Below, in pieces: positions 26,293-38,763 of a DNA stretch of 64,000 nt (its first letter is position 1; each line of letters begins with the position of its first letter). The DNA is from Brachyhypopomus gauderio (Eukaryota > Chordata > Actinopteri > Gymnotiformes > Hypopomidae), in the NCBI RefSeq assembly GCF_052324685.1, contig NW_027506917.1:620001-684000 (forward strand), written 5' to 3'. The translations under genes were made by a program, and so were the position numbers. Under the pieces are notes generated by a model. The model had not been told where the DNA came from and searched no databases. It worked only from the letters and a program-made list of their open reading frames with translations.

Positions 26293-26665
26293 CAGCTGTG
26301 CGTCACCTTACAAAAACACAGGTTTTTTTTCACGGCCTTATCCTTCGAGAACCAGAGATGCGATGGTTCCCTTGGGCAGCGTCAGCTGTTGGCTGGAGCC
26401 TTTTGGTGAAATAGGGTTTGGGACGGAGGAGGAGGAGGAGGAGAGACTCGAATTTCAGCCTCTCCAAATGTGAGTCCCACAGCTTTGCTCAGTTCTAAAA
26501 ATGACCGCAGCTGACGGTCCATGACAGCTGAGGAGAGAAGCCACACTGCTCACGCCTCCATTTCTCGTAGGGTCAGGCTGTTAATACAATCAGTCGAGTA
26601 GCGGAACAGGAGCCGAACGCCCTCCTACTTACATAAAGTGTTAATTTTGTGAAAACGCCGACAAG
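26293..26665 (+). promoter_or_regulatory. klhl40 proximal promoter with E-box cluster
   Basis: Four CAGCTG E-boxes lie within 240 bases upstream of the klhl40 start: 26293-26298, 26383-26388, 26508-26513 and 26525-26530. A MEF2-like CTAAAAATGA stands at 26495-26504, directly before the third. CAGCTG is a core bound by MyoD-type factors, and KLHL40 is known to be a skeletal-muscle gene, so a myogenic promoter is a reasonable inference. The start site was not located. Confidence 0.5.
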
Positions 26666-29600
26666 ATGGCCGCCGCGCTAGTAGACCCGTTGACGGAGCC
26701 GCGGATGTACCAGCAGACTCTTCTCCAAGATGGACTCTGTGATCTCCTGGAGAGCGATAAGTTTGTGGACTGTGTCCTTAAGATCAAGGAGCGGGAGTTC
26801 CCCTGTCACAGGCTCGTACTGGCCGCCAGCAGCCCGTACTTTAAATCCGTGTTCCTCTCGGACCTGGAGGAGAGCAAAAAACGAGAGATTGTCTTGAAGG
26901 ACGTTGAGCCGAGCACCATGGGGATGATCCTGAGGTACCTCTACACCTCCGACATTAACCTGACCGAGAGCAACGTCCAGGACATTTTCATGGCAGCCAA
27001 CATGTATCAGATCCCGTCCATCTTCAGCGTGTGCGTGTCCTACCTGGAGAAGAAGCTGGTCCTCAGCAACTGCCTGGCCATCTTCAGGCTCGGGCTCCTC
27101 CTGGAGTGCCCGCGGCTGGCGGCCAAGGCTCGGGACTACATCTGCGACCGCTTCCAGCTCATCGTCCGGGACCAGGACTTCCACCAACTGGGCTCCGGAG
27201 AGCTGGCCGCCATCATCACGTGTGACGCCCTGGACGTGGAGCGGGAGGAGACGGTCTTCGAGAGTCTGATGGAGTGGGTCGCGTACGACCCGGGAGAGAG
27301 GCTGAAGGACCTGCCGGACCTCCTGCACTGCGTGCGCTTTCGATTGATGCCTCTTGATTACTTCAAGGAGAAAGTGGAAGGACACAGGTTGATACGAGCC
27401 GACCCGGAGATCAAGAAGGAGTTGCAGCTAATACGGGACGCTGAAAAAGGGATGCTGCCCAGGGTCAAAGGGCGGTCAGGCAAGACCGCGGGAGCCACGG
27501 CGGGACAGGAGGAGGAAGAAGAGGATGAGGAAGGTATGCTTCCAGGGATCCTGAATGATAACCCACGCTTTGGAATGTTCCAGAGGGATCTTATCCTGAT
27601 GATAAGCAACACAGGAACATACGCCTACGATCCTGCTGAAAACGAGTGCTTCTTGGCCTCCTCGTCTACTGAGATCCCCAAAAATCACTGCAGTTTAGTG
27701 ACCAAAGAAAACCAGATCTTCGTGCTCGGGGGTCTAATGTATAATGAGAAAAATACAGATGAGCCCTTCAGTTCTTATTTCTTACAGGTAAGGGTAAATG
27801 AAAACCACTGTTTGGTCTTTTTGCTCAGCTACCTTGTAACATCACTAAATTTGTCCACATTACAAACGCATGAAGCATGTCATACACAATCTGAATTTGA
27901 TGCCTGTGATTCATCGAGAGCTCATCGGGAAACCATCGTAATATCTCAACAGCTGTTAGGCCGACGTAACGACACCAATCATTTTTACCAGTGTTTCACA
28001 TGATCAACCTTGAGCTCCATTCTCCTGTGATACTCAGCTCACAAAGAGATCGCATGAAGCACACGTTTGAGTTCACATTCAGTACTCATTTGAGCTGACA
28101 TGCAGCACACATTTGAGTTCACATTCAGTACTCATTTTAGCTGACATGCAGTACACATTTGAGTTCACATGCAGTACACATTTGAGTTCACCTGCAACAC
28201 ACATCTGAGTTGACATGCAGCACACATTTGAGTTCACATTCACTTTACATTCAGTACACATTTGAGTTCATGTACAGCTCCCATTTGAGTTCACTTGAAG
28301 CACACATTTGTGAATAGTCAAAAGAGGGAGAACAACACAAGCTCATTGGTATGTGACGATCCTCTTCCTGCCAGTTTGACCCCATGAGCTCTGATTGGCT
28401 GGGAATGCCCTCGCTACCCAGCCCGCGCTGTCTGTTCAGTCTAGCCGAGGCCCAGAACTCCATCTACGTCCTGGGTGGGAAAGAGCTGAAGGAGGGGGAG
28501 CACGCCCTCGAGTCCGTCATGGTCTACGACAGACAGTGAGTAAACTCACCAGGTCAAAAAACAACAACAAACGAAAACAAATTCACGAATCACACCGGAC
28601 ACGGACGCGTTTGAAATCGTGAAGCCTCCTGACGTCATTTCTCTTTCTCCTTGCACTGATTTCTCCTAGATCGTTCAAATGGGGAGAGTCCGACCCACTC
28701 CCGTACTGCGTGTATGGACACGGCTCCGTCTCCCATAACGGGCTCGTCTATGTGCTGGGTGGAAAAGCAGGAAACAAGTGTGTTGGGCCTTTTTCTTCTA
28801 GAAGGAATGCTTGATCCAAAGATGTGCATGAAAGCTTCAGGCAGCAAATTAGCTGGGCGCAATTATGATCGAGTTGTTCGTTGTAACATTTTTGGGTGAA
28901 AGAATTTCTTTAGCAAATTAATGCCAGTCTTGTCCACTGCATTTTTCATGTTACACCAGAAGACGCAGTGTTCTCACGGGATGGTTTTGTGTTACGTAAC
29001 AGGGCGTGCTTACGGAGGGTGTGTGTCTACAACCCAACTAAGTTTGAGTGGAAGGATTTGGCACCGATGAAACTGGCTCGCTCTCTGTTTGGCGTTGCCG
29101 TCCACAAAAACAAGATCTACGTTGTGACGGGAGTGACAGACAGCGGCCTCACCAGCAGCGTGGAGGTCTATGACATCGCCAGCAATACGTGAGTCACAAA
29201 CTCCGCCCGAGCCGCCCTGTTTATTCGACCTGTAGCCACCTGTCTGTTCTTATGCGAGGGTGACAGCATCACAAAGAGAGAATGACATCATCGTAAATCC
29301 TAACGATGGGAGAGCTCAACGGGTTTGTCCTGCTCACAACGAACTCCCAGGTGGACCGACTTCGTAGAATTCCCTCAGGAGAGGAGCTCCTTGAACCTGA
29401 TCGAGCTAGACGGGTGTTTGTACGCCGTGGGGGGATTTGCCATGATGCCAAACGATACCACAGAGAACCTGGAACCGACAGAGATGAATGACATCTGGAG
29501 GTGAGCGAGGCCACCACGCAGTGATGTATTGTTATAGTCCTAATGAAAACCAATTGCTCATCAGGTTAATTTCGAGGGGTTAAAAGTGTCATCAAAATGC

Positions 29601-29765
29601 GTCAGGAGTGGAAGAGAGATGCACATACTGATAGTCTCCCACTACCCCCCCAGGTTTGACGAAGACGAGCAGTGCTGGAATGGGATGTTGAGGGAGATTG
29701 GCTACGCGCGCGGCGCCACGGTGCAGGGAGCGCGCCTCAACGTCATACGCCTCACCAAGATGTGA
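26666..29765 (+). CDS. klhl40: kelch-like protein 40 (BTB-BACK-Kelch)
   Basis: Sarcomeric Kelch protein. In mammals it stabilises nebulin and leiomodin-3 in the thin filament and its loss causes nemaline myopathy; most relatives are CUL3 adaptors. Coding exons: 26666-27787, 28375-28535, 28670-28777, 29003-29188, 29351-29500, 29654-29765. They join in phase to 612 residues (human 621). The first exon gives the BTB domain (about residues 20-130; [15 protein letters not shown]), the BACK domain (about 135-240; [20 protein letters not shown]) and an acidic linker before [12 protein letters not shown]. Exons two to six give the Kelch repeats ([28 protein letters not shown]), ending [10 protein letters not shown]. 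The ATG is in a GACAAGATGG context, and [10 protein letters not shown] aligns with the human N terminus. The frame runs on past 27787 into intron one, but FLQ then GTAAGG is the family's exon end. Confidence 0.96.
28050..28315. repeat. degenerate ~24-bp minisatellite in klhl40 intron one
   Basis: About ten imperfect copies of a unit like ACATTTGAGTTCACATGCAG, with units of 20-26 bases. It ends about 60 bases before the exon-two acceptor. Minus-strand frames through it are repeat artefacts. Confidence 0.85.
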
Positions 29766-32393
29766 GCGACGGCAGACGTGAGCCAACGCGTGGGACGCGC
29801 GTGCGGAGAGCGCTGGAACGTAGCGACGCGTTCATAGCCAAACAGGACGCAGCGCAATGTGCCTGTCGATGCGAAAGACGGACAGCAGGGGGAGACAAAG
29901 GACAGGCCATAAGATTTCAAAGCCATGCGAGCAAACGTGAACTTTCTACAGATGGTGTGGTCTGTAGCGATGGTTGGAGTGATGTATTATGTCCATCTAT
30001 GCGTTTGAATTATTCACGCCTTTATTTGAGTTATACTGGGTTTTGATAATATTTGGCTTATCATTTTCTTGTGGAAAATGACGCAGCTAAAATGTAGCAG
30101 TTACAATGTGTTAACTGACATCACAACAGACAAACATAAAATGGCTGAAAATACAGATTTCTATATGTCATCCATAAAACAAGTGACTGCATGACATGTA
30201 ACATGAAGGACATTCACGTCAGGCATGTAACTCGACAAGCGTAATATGTTAAACAAGGAGAAGATACCACAGAATAAAACAAAAAGCAATTAGTGTTCAG
30301 TGAGATAGTAAAACACAGACAAAACTCATTTATGTTTGAGATTAACAAGGATGACTCTTTAGGTGTTTACAGATACATTAGCCAGTACACACGATGACAG
30401 AACATAGAGCAATATGAACAGCCCCTTTAGTCTCTATGACACTTGCTGTGTAACATACAATAACATTAATTTCAGACCCACCAGTATCATTACAGACACC
30501 GAGTTAGTTTAAAATACTTATTTAATCACCATCTTATAGAGTGATTTGGGGTGGAGGACATGAAAAACAAATCAAAGCTTTATAAAGTGACTAATCTTCT
30601 CCTCTGACATTTTAAGTAAATCTCTGACAGCCAGTGATGCTTCTTGTCCGCCATTAGAACTGCCAAGTTTCTAACTTCTATCTAAACGCCACATTCTTGC
30701 TACAAAATAAAAGTACCTGCAGTCAGATCACCTCCAAAATGTATTTTCTTGATAGTTATACTACCACATTTTGAATCAAACCATATAGTGTTTTCTGCCT
30801 TCTTCCAAAAGAACAAAAGCCTTTATTTTCAACAGTAAAACATAAGCAGAGATCATTTGTATTTAGGCTACAAATTTGGACCAATTTGACAAAAAAATTG
30901 CACACTATAGGCTATAACAAAACAGCTATTTTAAAGTGCCGTGATCCTCCATGTACAGTCCTGCTCTCTACTGTTTAGTGTTTGACTATGTCACACAGCT
31001 GAGTTGAAAAACTCCTGAAGGTACACAGCTAATTGTCAAGACCTTTTTAGAATTTGTTGGCTGTATTGTAGAGGGGCAACTGCTAACCCCCACAATGTGA
31101 AGGCGAACCATTTCTATACACCACTGGCCTACAGAAACATAGTATTTTTACTAGTTTTTCCTAGAATGTTTTAAAATAGGGGTTTCTGTATAATGCTTGA
31201 CTTAGACAAAACAATATGACGTCTCCTAGACTACCTCGACATCCTTTGTCATAAACAACATAAACATTATGGACATGCACAACCATGTGGCTACATCCAT
31301 TAATTCTCCACCAAGAAAACTGGGAATAAAAATGATAGTGAGGAATAGTATTTGAACCTCAGTCTGATGTGAGGGGAGTAATCCCTTGGCAATGGCGTTC
31401 TGGACAGATGTCCAAGTTTATCAAGAAATAATAATTTCTTATTATAAGGTGCGATACGCCTTGGACATACTAAAAAAAAGTAGTATCGCATAGAAAGTTG
31501 CAAGGTTGGAAATTATATAGAGTAATGCACATACTATTAAAATATACAGATATAACTGACTCACAGCTGATAAACAGATTACATTCTGTACATATTGGCA
31601 GAATTGTACATAAGTTGTACATAAGTTGTGACAAATAACATTTGTCAAAGAAAACTGTTAAACATAAAAAAAACAAAAATCTGTTAAACCTAACGTAAAA
31701 AACCAAAGACACCTTGAGGTTTTACAGTGAATTACACACAAAGTTGTAAAAACACAGAACCTGCTTATGGGGGCAACAGTATTTACGGTTCTTTAACATA
31801 TTACAAGGCTTTCGAGACAGAGAGAGTTGTGAAGATAAAGATAGATTTTCTGTGTCTCTCTCTGTCAGCAGGGGCTAACCACAAACACATACAGATTAAC
31901 CTTCTGCAGGAAACATACAACCTCGTAATGGACACACTCAACAGGTGTTCAGCTGCATCTCACTGGTCAGTGTGAGAACAGACCAAAACACCCCATGCTT
32001 CACACCGCCTTCATAGCCAGCAGACTGAACAAGGCTATTATTTTAGAATTTCTGTGAAATACCTGTAATATTATCATACAATGAGTGATTGGTTTAACCA
32101 TAGCTATAAACATTCAGTGTATTTTATATATTTCAAATATAACTGTAATTACATACACCCCTTTTTAGTTTTTTACCTGTAATTTTGCTCTACTGTATAT
32201 GCCAAAAGTGGCACAACCATAAACTGCTTGCTCGGGTGTTTTTCACTATATAAAATGATCATTATAATTTGTTTTTCTAGCTATAAAGATTATGTGTGGC
32301 AAACAGTGAGTTCCATACTGGGTTTGAACATTATTAAAGTCATACAGTCTGAACAAGAAGTTCCTCTAGCTTGACTGCAACACTGAACAGTAG
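29766..32393. other. convergent 3' UTRs of klhl40 and zbtb47
   Basis: About 2.6 kb of AT-rich sequence between two facing genes, with no coding exon that I can support. Plus-strand poly(A) candidates for klhl40 are AATAAA at 30273-30278 and 30706-30711. A minus-strand AATAAA for zbtb47 lies at 30822-30827. If these are used, the two transcripts end close together or overlap slightly. Confidence 0.45.
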
Positions 32394-35300
32394 TCAGGCA
32401 TCCCCACTAGAGTCTGTCCTTGGGAACGGAGGCGGTAGAGGGTGTAGTTGTGAGTGTGAGGTGTAGCCACTCGCAGAGTGGAGAACTCTTGATGGCACCA
32501 TGCCGGCTGGGTGAGTGGGCAGTCCCGTGTCCTTACACGTCTCCATCCCGGCCAAAAACGGATGCGCCTGATTGGCCGAAGCTTGACTTGCGACGGCGGA
32601 GGGGTTGTACTCGGTGGGCGGAGCCTCAGAGATGGGCGTGTCCCTGAGCTGAAAGCACTTCTCTCGGTGAGCCTTCAGCATGTTGGAGAAGCGGAACCTT
32701 TGGCCGCACGTCTCACACGGATACGGTTTCTCCCCCGTGTGTGTGCGTCGGTGACGCTTCATGTTGGGCCGGCTGGTAAAACTTTTGCCACAGATCTCAC
32801 ATATGTACGGTTTCTCCCCTAGGACACATTGATCGACATCATCAGCCTTCATCGATGGACAGACGGACAAACAGACACACCCATACATGCATATACATCA
32901 TATTCCTTTGTCCTCCAATCTCTAATCCTTTGACACAAAATGTCTTTTACAACTTTCACTGTTTCTTGAGGGGACACAGCTTGAGCACTGTCCATTTCCA
33001 AGACACCCACTGCTGGGCGCTAAAGTGCTGAACCACTGAACTGTCAGAAGCCGGACGCCTCGACCTGCTGCTGAATTGTGATGCTGATTTATGACGGCTC
33101 GCGCCGAGACCACGAACAAGCAGCCACTCGCCCCGCAGCTCAGAAACCGCAGACGTTTACCGCACGCCATGGAGGCACCTGCCCCAACAAACCCACTGAC
33201 CCCTTGACCCCACGCAGTGAGGCAGTGGGTTTGCAGAGACGAGGCCCAAGCGACCCCAGCGCTAAAGCAGGGATTAAACCAACCAGTTCTCACCGACTTA
33301 ACGGACACAAGAACAGGAAGCTGCATCCAGAGATGTGTATCTTACCCGTGTGCGTCTTCATGTGCTCGTCGAAGTACTGCTTCATGTTGAAGTCCTTGCC
33401 GCACCACTGACACATGAACTGCTTATGGCCGATGTGGACACTCATGTGCGAACGCAACTGGTACTTGTACTGGAAACGCTCGTTGCAGTTCTGGAAGACG
33501 GGCAACGGAGACACGGGGCACAGTTATCGGTCGGCTCCGCCCCCAACGTTCATGGGGGGGGGATTGTTCCCTGGGCTCCAGGGGTTGGGAGAACCCAGAA
33601 GCACCCAGAATGAGGTCAAATGTGAACAAGTAGTGATGTTGTTGGAGGGATGTGGGGTGTGTGTGTGTGTTCTGTTTACCTCACACCTGAAGGGTTTCTC
33701 TCCTGAATGTTGGAGGAAATGAACCTTCAGTGACATGCTCCTCTTGAAGGACTTGCCGCACGTCTCGCAGGTGAAAGGCATCTCCTTGGTGTGGGCTGAA
33801 AACACAGCGAGACGATGAGGAGACGTTCGGCGTGAGCTTGGGCCACCGGGCCCATGCGCATTTAATGAAGAAACCGAACATCGTGGGCCACTACTGCAAC
33901 TCACCGACCATGTGTTTGCGAACGTGAGCCATGGTGAAGAACTTCTTCTCGCAGACTTCACACGTGAACTTCTTCTCCGCATAGCCATGGACTATTTTAT
34001 TGTGCTCGTGGAGAGACCAAAGCTTCTTGAAGTCTTTGCCACATGCAAGACACTGAAGATCAAACAAACATCAAAGGGGACGAGTGTCCATATGTTGCAT
34101 GCACATATTGCCTCTTCATATATTATGTCTTTTAAGAAAAAAAACATTTAATTGTAATTACATTCTCATGTTTGATATTACCACTGTTTTTGCAGTATAA
34201 CAAACAAATTACATGCAATATTAATTTGAAATGAACAAAAACTGACCCAAGTTCTGACCAAATAAAACAATATCTTGTCCAGGTCTAAGATGTGTGTGTA
34301 CCTGTTGAGCAGGTGTGTGTGTACCTGTATGTTCCTCTCACAGTCGGTCTGCTGATGTAGTGCCAGCTCACTCTCCAGAAGAAAGCGCTTGCCACACTTA
34401 TCACAGGACTGGATGCGGTTGTGTGCGATGTTTGCATGTTTTTGCATGTCCCAGCCATTGGCGAAGACCTGTGGGCACGTTGAACATGGGAAGCTCCGCC
34501 CCTCCTGCAATCTCACCTCAGGCCCGAACCCCTCCTGCTCGTCTCCACACCCACTCCTGACTCCGCCCTGCCTCACCTTCACGCCTGTTCTCATGGTAAC
34601 CATCGCCATGGTGTCCCCCGAGTGCCTGCGAGGTCTCTGAGGGAGGAACTCGGGCAAGCTGTGGTCGCGAGGCACTGCCTCATCCTCGCTGGAGCCCCCG
34701 AGCACCTCGTCTTCACCCTCACTGGGATCCTCCTCTTCCTCGGACTCCCCGTTGTCCCTCTCCACCTCGAAGCCGGAGGGAAGGGCTCCCGGAGACGGGT
34801 TTCCCTCCGGCCCCTTGGACATGTTGAGCGTCTGGTTGTTCAGGTTCAGCTCCACGATGATCCGCTCCCGGTTGAACGTACCGAGGTCTTCCGACCCTCT
34901 CGCTCCCTCCGCCTCCCCCTCCAACTTACACGCCGGTGCCGACCCGTCCCCTATATGCGCCACATACGGGTTCTGCTGCGCGTCTTTCCCCCCGAACCCC
35001 TTGGTCCCCGCCGCGTCCTGCTCTTGCTTGATCTCCACGCGGGAACCGACACCCCCCGGCCCGCCGCCGTTGCTCCACGCCCGGGCCGGGGCGTGGTGCT
35101 CGCCCTGAGCGTCCCGCAACGTCCCGCGTGCGATCAGCTCGCGGCAGGACGAGGCCACGTCGCCCATCTGCAGCACCGTGGCCGCGCGCAGGACGTCACG
35201 CGCGTTGCCGCCGTTCACCAGCAGCTTGGACGTGTAGATGAAGTCGAGGATCTGTAGGAGGCCCTGAGGTCGCAGGGCCTCCAGAGACAGCTCCACGCGC

Positions 35301-35539
35301 CGCAGCTCCTTCCCGGCGGCGAACAGCGAGTGGAAGAACGGGCTGCAGGCGGCCAGCACGCCCTTGTGGGCCCGGAAGGAGGCCTGGTGGTGCAACAGCA
35401 CAATGTCCACGTCGCACAGGTCCGGCTGAAGCAGCCGCTGTTCGTTCAGACGGTCCATCAGGAAGGCGGCGTGCAGGGCCACGTCCTCCACCAGCGAGTA
35501 CTCGTCGGACGGGCGGTCTGCAGTCTTCTCCACTATCAG
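32394..35539 (-). CDS. zbtb47: BTB/POZ zinc-finger protein 47 (start exon not found)
   Basis: Nuclear DNA-binding protein with an N-terminal BTB domain and C2H2 fingers. Coding exons in transcript order: 34325-35539, 33905-34052, 33680-33795, 33346-33490, 32394-32818 (TGA 32394-32396), together 682 residues (human 747). The BTB domain lies at about residues 15-125 ([42 protein letters not shown]). An acidic middle region contains EERD-like runs and the conserved [20 protein letters not shown]. Nine fingers follow; fingers two and nine end in Cys rather than His. Finger seven reads [21 protein letters not shown]. The first exon found opens with LIVEKTAD after an acceptor, whereas the human protein begins MLLVEKT, so the ATG must be the end of an upstream exon. 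Confidence 0.93.
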
Positions 35540-38400
35540 CTACAACGGGGCAGGAGAGAGTGTGGATTAGAAATCACGGCGCAGACCGGTCGTCAGAGAG
35601 GTGGATTGAACACAGGATGTTCAATGATTATGCAACATGGTAATATCCCATTTTATAATACAGCTGGCTTATATGCTGTCTATATTGACTTAGAAACTAT
35701 ATTAAACACTTATTATTTAAGAGCATGCTGTTCACAAGCCATGCAAGACATGTGTTTGACTCAGGTCAAATTAAAACATGCTTGAAAGATTTAAGATGAA
35801 AAAATGTCAAATATATATTGCTTTCCATGACTCCTTATTTTGTTAAGCATGGTAATTTCAATAATGCTCTGCATTTGATAAATGCTTATTAATGAGCAAT
35901 TTGCATCTTACCAGTATCTTCCTATTTGCACTCCATTGACATTTAATACTGAACAGGCTAAACACAAGAACAGCCGATAAATAAACCAGATCTCCTCTGT
36001 ATTCACATTGCATGATATTCTCCTGACCAACAAACGAAAGATGTCGTGGTTGCCCTGCCCGTGTGACTGACCACAAGACTAGTTTATACACACGCCACTG
36101 ACTCTGACAGCGAGTCACACTGCCTACCACCTTACAGTAGATTTTTGGTTACTGTGGTCACTCATCACGTTGCATGCACAAAACGAACGGAAAAAACCTT
36201 AGAACTGTGGATAGTCAGATGAATGAATGTACGCGTATTACTGAACTGAACTGTATATAGTTTTCTAGTTACTTTTTGTAGTCCACAGTTCAATTCAAGT
36301 TTATTATAAGTGCGGATTTAAGTGCGGTTTATTATAAGTGCGGAAGTTAAACAGCCTTCCTGTTGACTTTAGTGAAACTCAACATACAGTAATAGAGGCA
36401 ACTGCCTTTCAACCAGCATCACCAACTTAAGATTTGTAAAGAAAACATTATTGTAATTGTGGTTACATGAAGAGGCTTCTATCAGGACCTTCAAATGTTT
36501 ATTCCTGTGTGTTTTAATCAACACGGCTGTCCCCGCTGTTAAATGTACATGACGAGTGTGAACAATCTGAAATCTATTGAGCAAAGTTGAATAAAACCAC
36601 CACTGAGGTCAGTGTAAAAACGTCTTCTTACGGTTCTGAAGCGTTATGACATGTCTGTTTATTCTAAACCAAGTCTTAAAAATACTTTATTTTTAAAGAA
36701 AGCCAAACCAAACCATACAAGTATAGGCTAAATGTCCAGCGTCTTGCACACACAGTGCGTAGATCACAGCACATCTTAACAAAAGTTCCAACAGCTGTGA
36801 ATAAACGTTAACAAGCAAGGCGAGATATGGTCCACAGGCCCGAAACCCAAACGTCTGCAAAAACAAAACGCAGCGGCCTAAACGGAACGTGCAAATGTGC
36901 AGAAGAGCCCAGAACAACACCGAATATTCGGGAGAAGAGTGACGTGCTACCATCGTGTTCCCGTGGGCTCCGCCGCGAAGGAGTTGCGAGTCCCCTCCTT
37001 GGGATTTGCGCGGTTCCTCTCCATGCAAAGAGCTATTCTTTATATTTAAACGGCGTGCGTTTATTTAGACAGCTGCTCTTTTTCGCCATGTTTGCATGCA
37101 CAACGGTTTGCAGCGGAGGGAAATGGTGATTGGAGCTCCAAAATCATATGGGCTGCTCTGTGTGGGGCGTTAAAGCGACAGGGATGCGGTGATCCGCGGA
37201 TATTTAGCCCCGGTGGCTTATTAAGTTTGCTTACATCGAGATTTGTTGTTTGAAACGGGGGCCGAATATTTGTTTTGAACAATATATCGCTTAATAGGTT
37301 TAAACGGGCGCTGCGGCGGCTGCACGCGGGGTGGGCTGCGGCGTCATAACGCGCGCGGACGAGGCTGCCAGGGTCAACGGGTCCATGTTGGAGTGAACAG
37401 GTTCGGTCGTGCACACGCACCGCGCACCCTCGTCCACTCAGTGGCAGCACAGCACTGCATATGAATATAACACTCCGGGCCATGCATCGTTAAGACTACT
37501 GTCACTACACTCGTTTTGTTTTTTATTTCACTATGTGGAACTGTTTGCATGCATTTGTCACGTTTACCCAATGATGCAACTGTAATACTGCTATTAATTT
37601 GTTTTAAATTCATGCAGCACAGGGGTTTTGTGTTATATGCATGCGTATTTACCGTAGCACGTGTTTATAACGTTGGGGAATTGTAAACCCACTGCGGTAC
37701 TGCGATTCCTGTTATAGGCCTAATAATGGAAACTTCGAGAACTTCCTGGTCTTTCACATCAGAAACGGTCACTGATTAATCATTTGGGTCATTTGGGTAA
37801 ATGGGGTAGATTTGGGTAGAAGTAATTTGGGTAAATGGGGTAGATTTGGGTAGAAGTAATTTGGGTAAATGGGGTAGATTTGGGTAGAAGTAATTTAATG
37901 GGGTAGATTTGGGTAGAAGTAATTTGGGTACATTTTGAAAGCCCAGTGAACGTGGTTGTAAGTGCGCCAGTTGTGTTGCGTGTGCGCGCGGTATATTAGA
38001 CACTTGGATGATGCATTTTCTGTACCAGCAATGAACTGGATCTTGTATAAAGACCACGGCCTTCTGTTGAGCAATATCATATCTAAAAACAGCAACAGTG
38101 CCTCCTGTTGGACAATTCACTATTTAATAAAAAGGTTATTAAAACAGCGTGTTGTTCACGATCTGTTGTCTAACCGGAGATGAAGCCAAAACTGCCCTGG
38201 AGCGCGTGGCTGTGTGTTACACCGACACCACGTTGTTTTAGGGGCAAGAAGGAACGGAGAAACTGGATTAGCGGATACGGGAATAACAGCTGCGGCTATG
38301 TCAGGTGAAGTCTAAACTAAGGCGCTGATACATTTTTGTACAATCCACCGTGGTGTTATTTGTCATTCGCTTTTCCTCTTGTCTCTCCCTCATTTTGCAT
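35540..38400 (-). promoter_or_regulatory. zbtb47 upstream region, likely first exon and promoter
   Basis: No coding exon is certain here. A CpG-rich part at about 36940-37480 is the most likely promoter and first-exon area. A minus-strand ATG followed by GTAGCA (ATG at 36954-36952) would supply the missing start codon of zbtb47, since the next exon opens exactly at codon two, but the donor is weak. Plus- and minus-strand frames in this block show no known domain. Confidence 0.3.
37785..37930. repeat. 34-bp tandem repeat, G-rich
   Basis: About four copies of a unit containing GGGTAAATGGGGTAGATTTG then GGTAGAAGTAATTT; one copy is shortened. The plus strand is rich in GGG and GGGG runs. Confidence 0.85.
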
Positions 38401-38450
38401 CTGTCCTCTCATCTCTCTCTCTCTCTCTGTCACACACACACACACACACA

Positions 38451-38763
38451 CATGGACGTAGTTTTGATTTCATAAGTGGGGGGGACACAACCTGGGGTGG
38501 CGAACTGTTGAGCGGGGGGGGGGGGGGGGGGGTTTTGAATGAAAATTGTTGAGCGCTGTGAACAAAAATTGTTGAGCGGGGGGGGGGGGGAGCTCGGAGC
38601 TGCATGATCCTAGTGCTAGATTTGTCGCTATTTGGATATTGTTTTTTTAACCGTTAAAAAGTGGGGGGGGGGGACATGACTTCGTCGCTACTTAAATATT
38701 TGGCTTTAACTGTAAAAACTGGGGGGGACCAAAACCGGCTCCCCCCCCAAAACTACGTCCGTG
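38451..38763. mobile_element. unclassified short inverted-repeat element set in a CA microsatellite
   Basis: The two ends are inverted copies: CATGGACGTAGTTTTG at the left and CAAAACTACGTCCGTG at the right, 16 bases with one mismatch. Inside are G runs (38514-38532, 38578-38590 and others), a doubled AAAATTGTTGAGCG, and two related ~50-base units (about 38620-38672 and 38680-38727) each ending in a G run. CA repeats stand on both outer sides, as if the element had inserted into a microsatellite. I do not recognise the family. Confidence 0.55.

Noticed and set aside
26678..27385. 235-codon minus-strand frame
   Set aside because: Antisense shadow of klhl40 exon one, whose GC-rich codons keep the opposite frame open.
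27788..28003. Continuation of the klhl40 exon-one frame
   Set aside because: It passes a strong GTAAGG donor after FLQ, the family's exon end, and the Kelch repeats resume at 28375.
33678..33988. Longer zinc-finger frame joining zbtb47 exons
   Set aside because: Two separate exons (33905-34052 and 33680-33795) with clear splice sites; the bridging sequence is intron.
34622..35257. 211-codon plus-strand frame
   Set aside because: Antisense shadow of the zbtb47 BTB exon.
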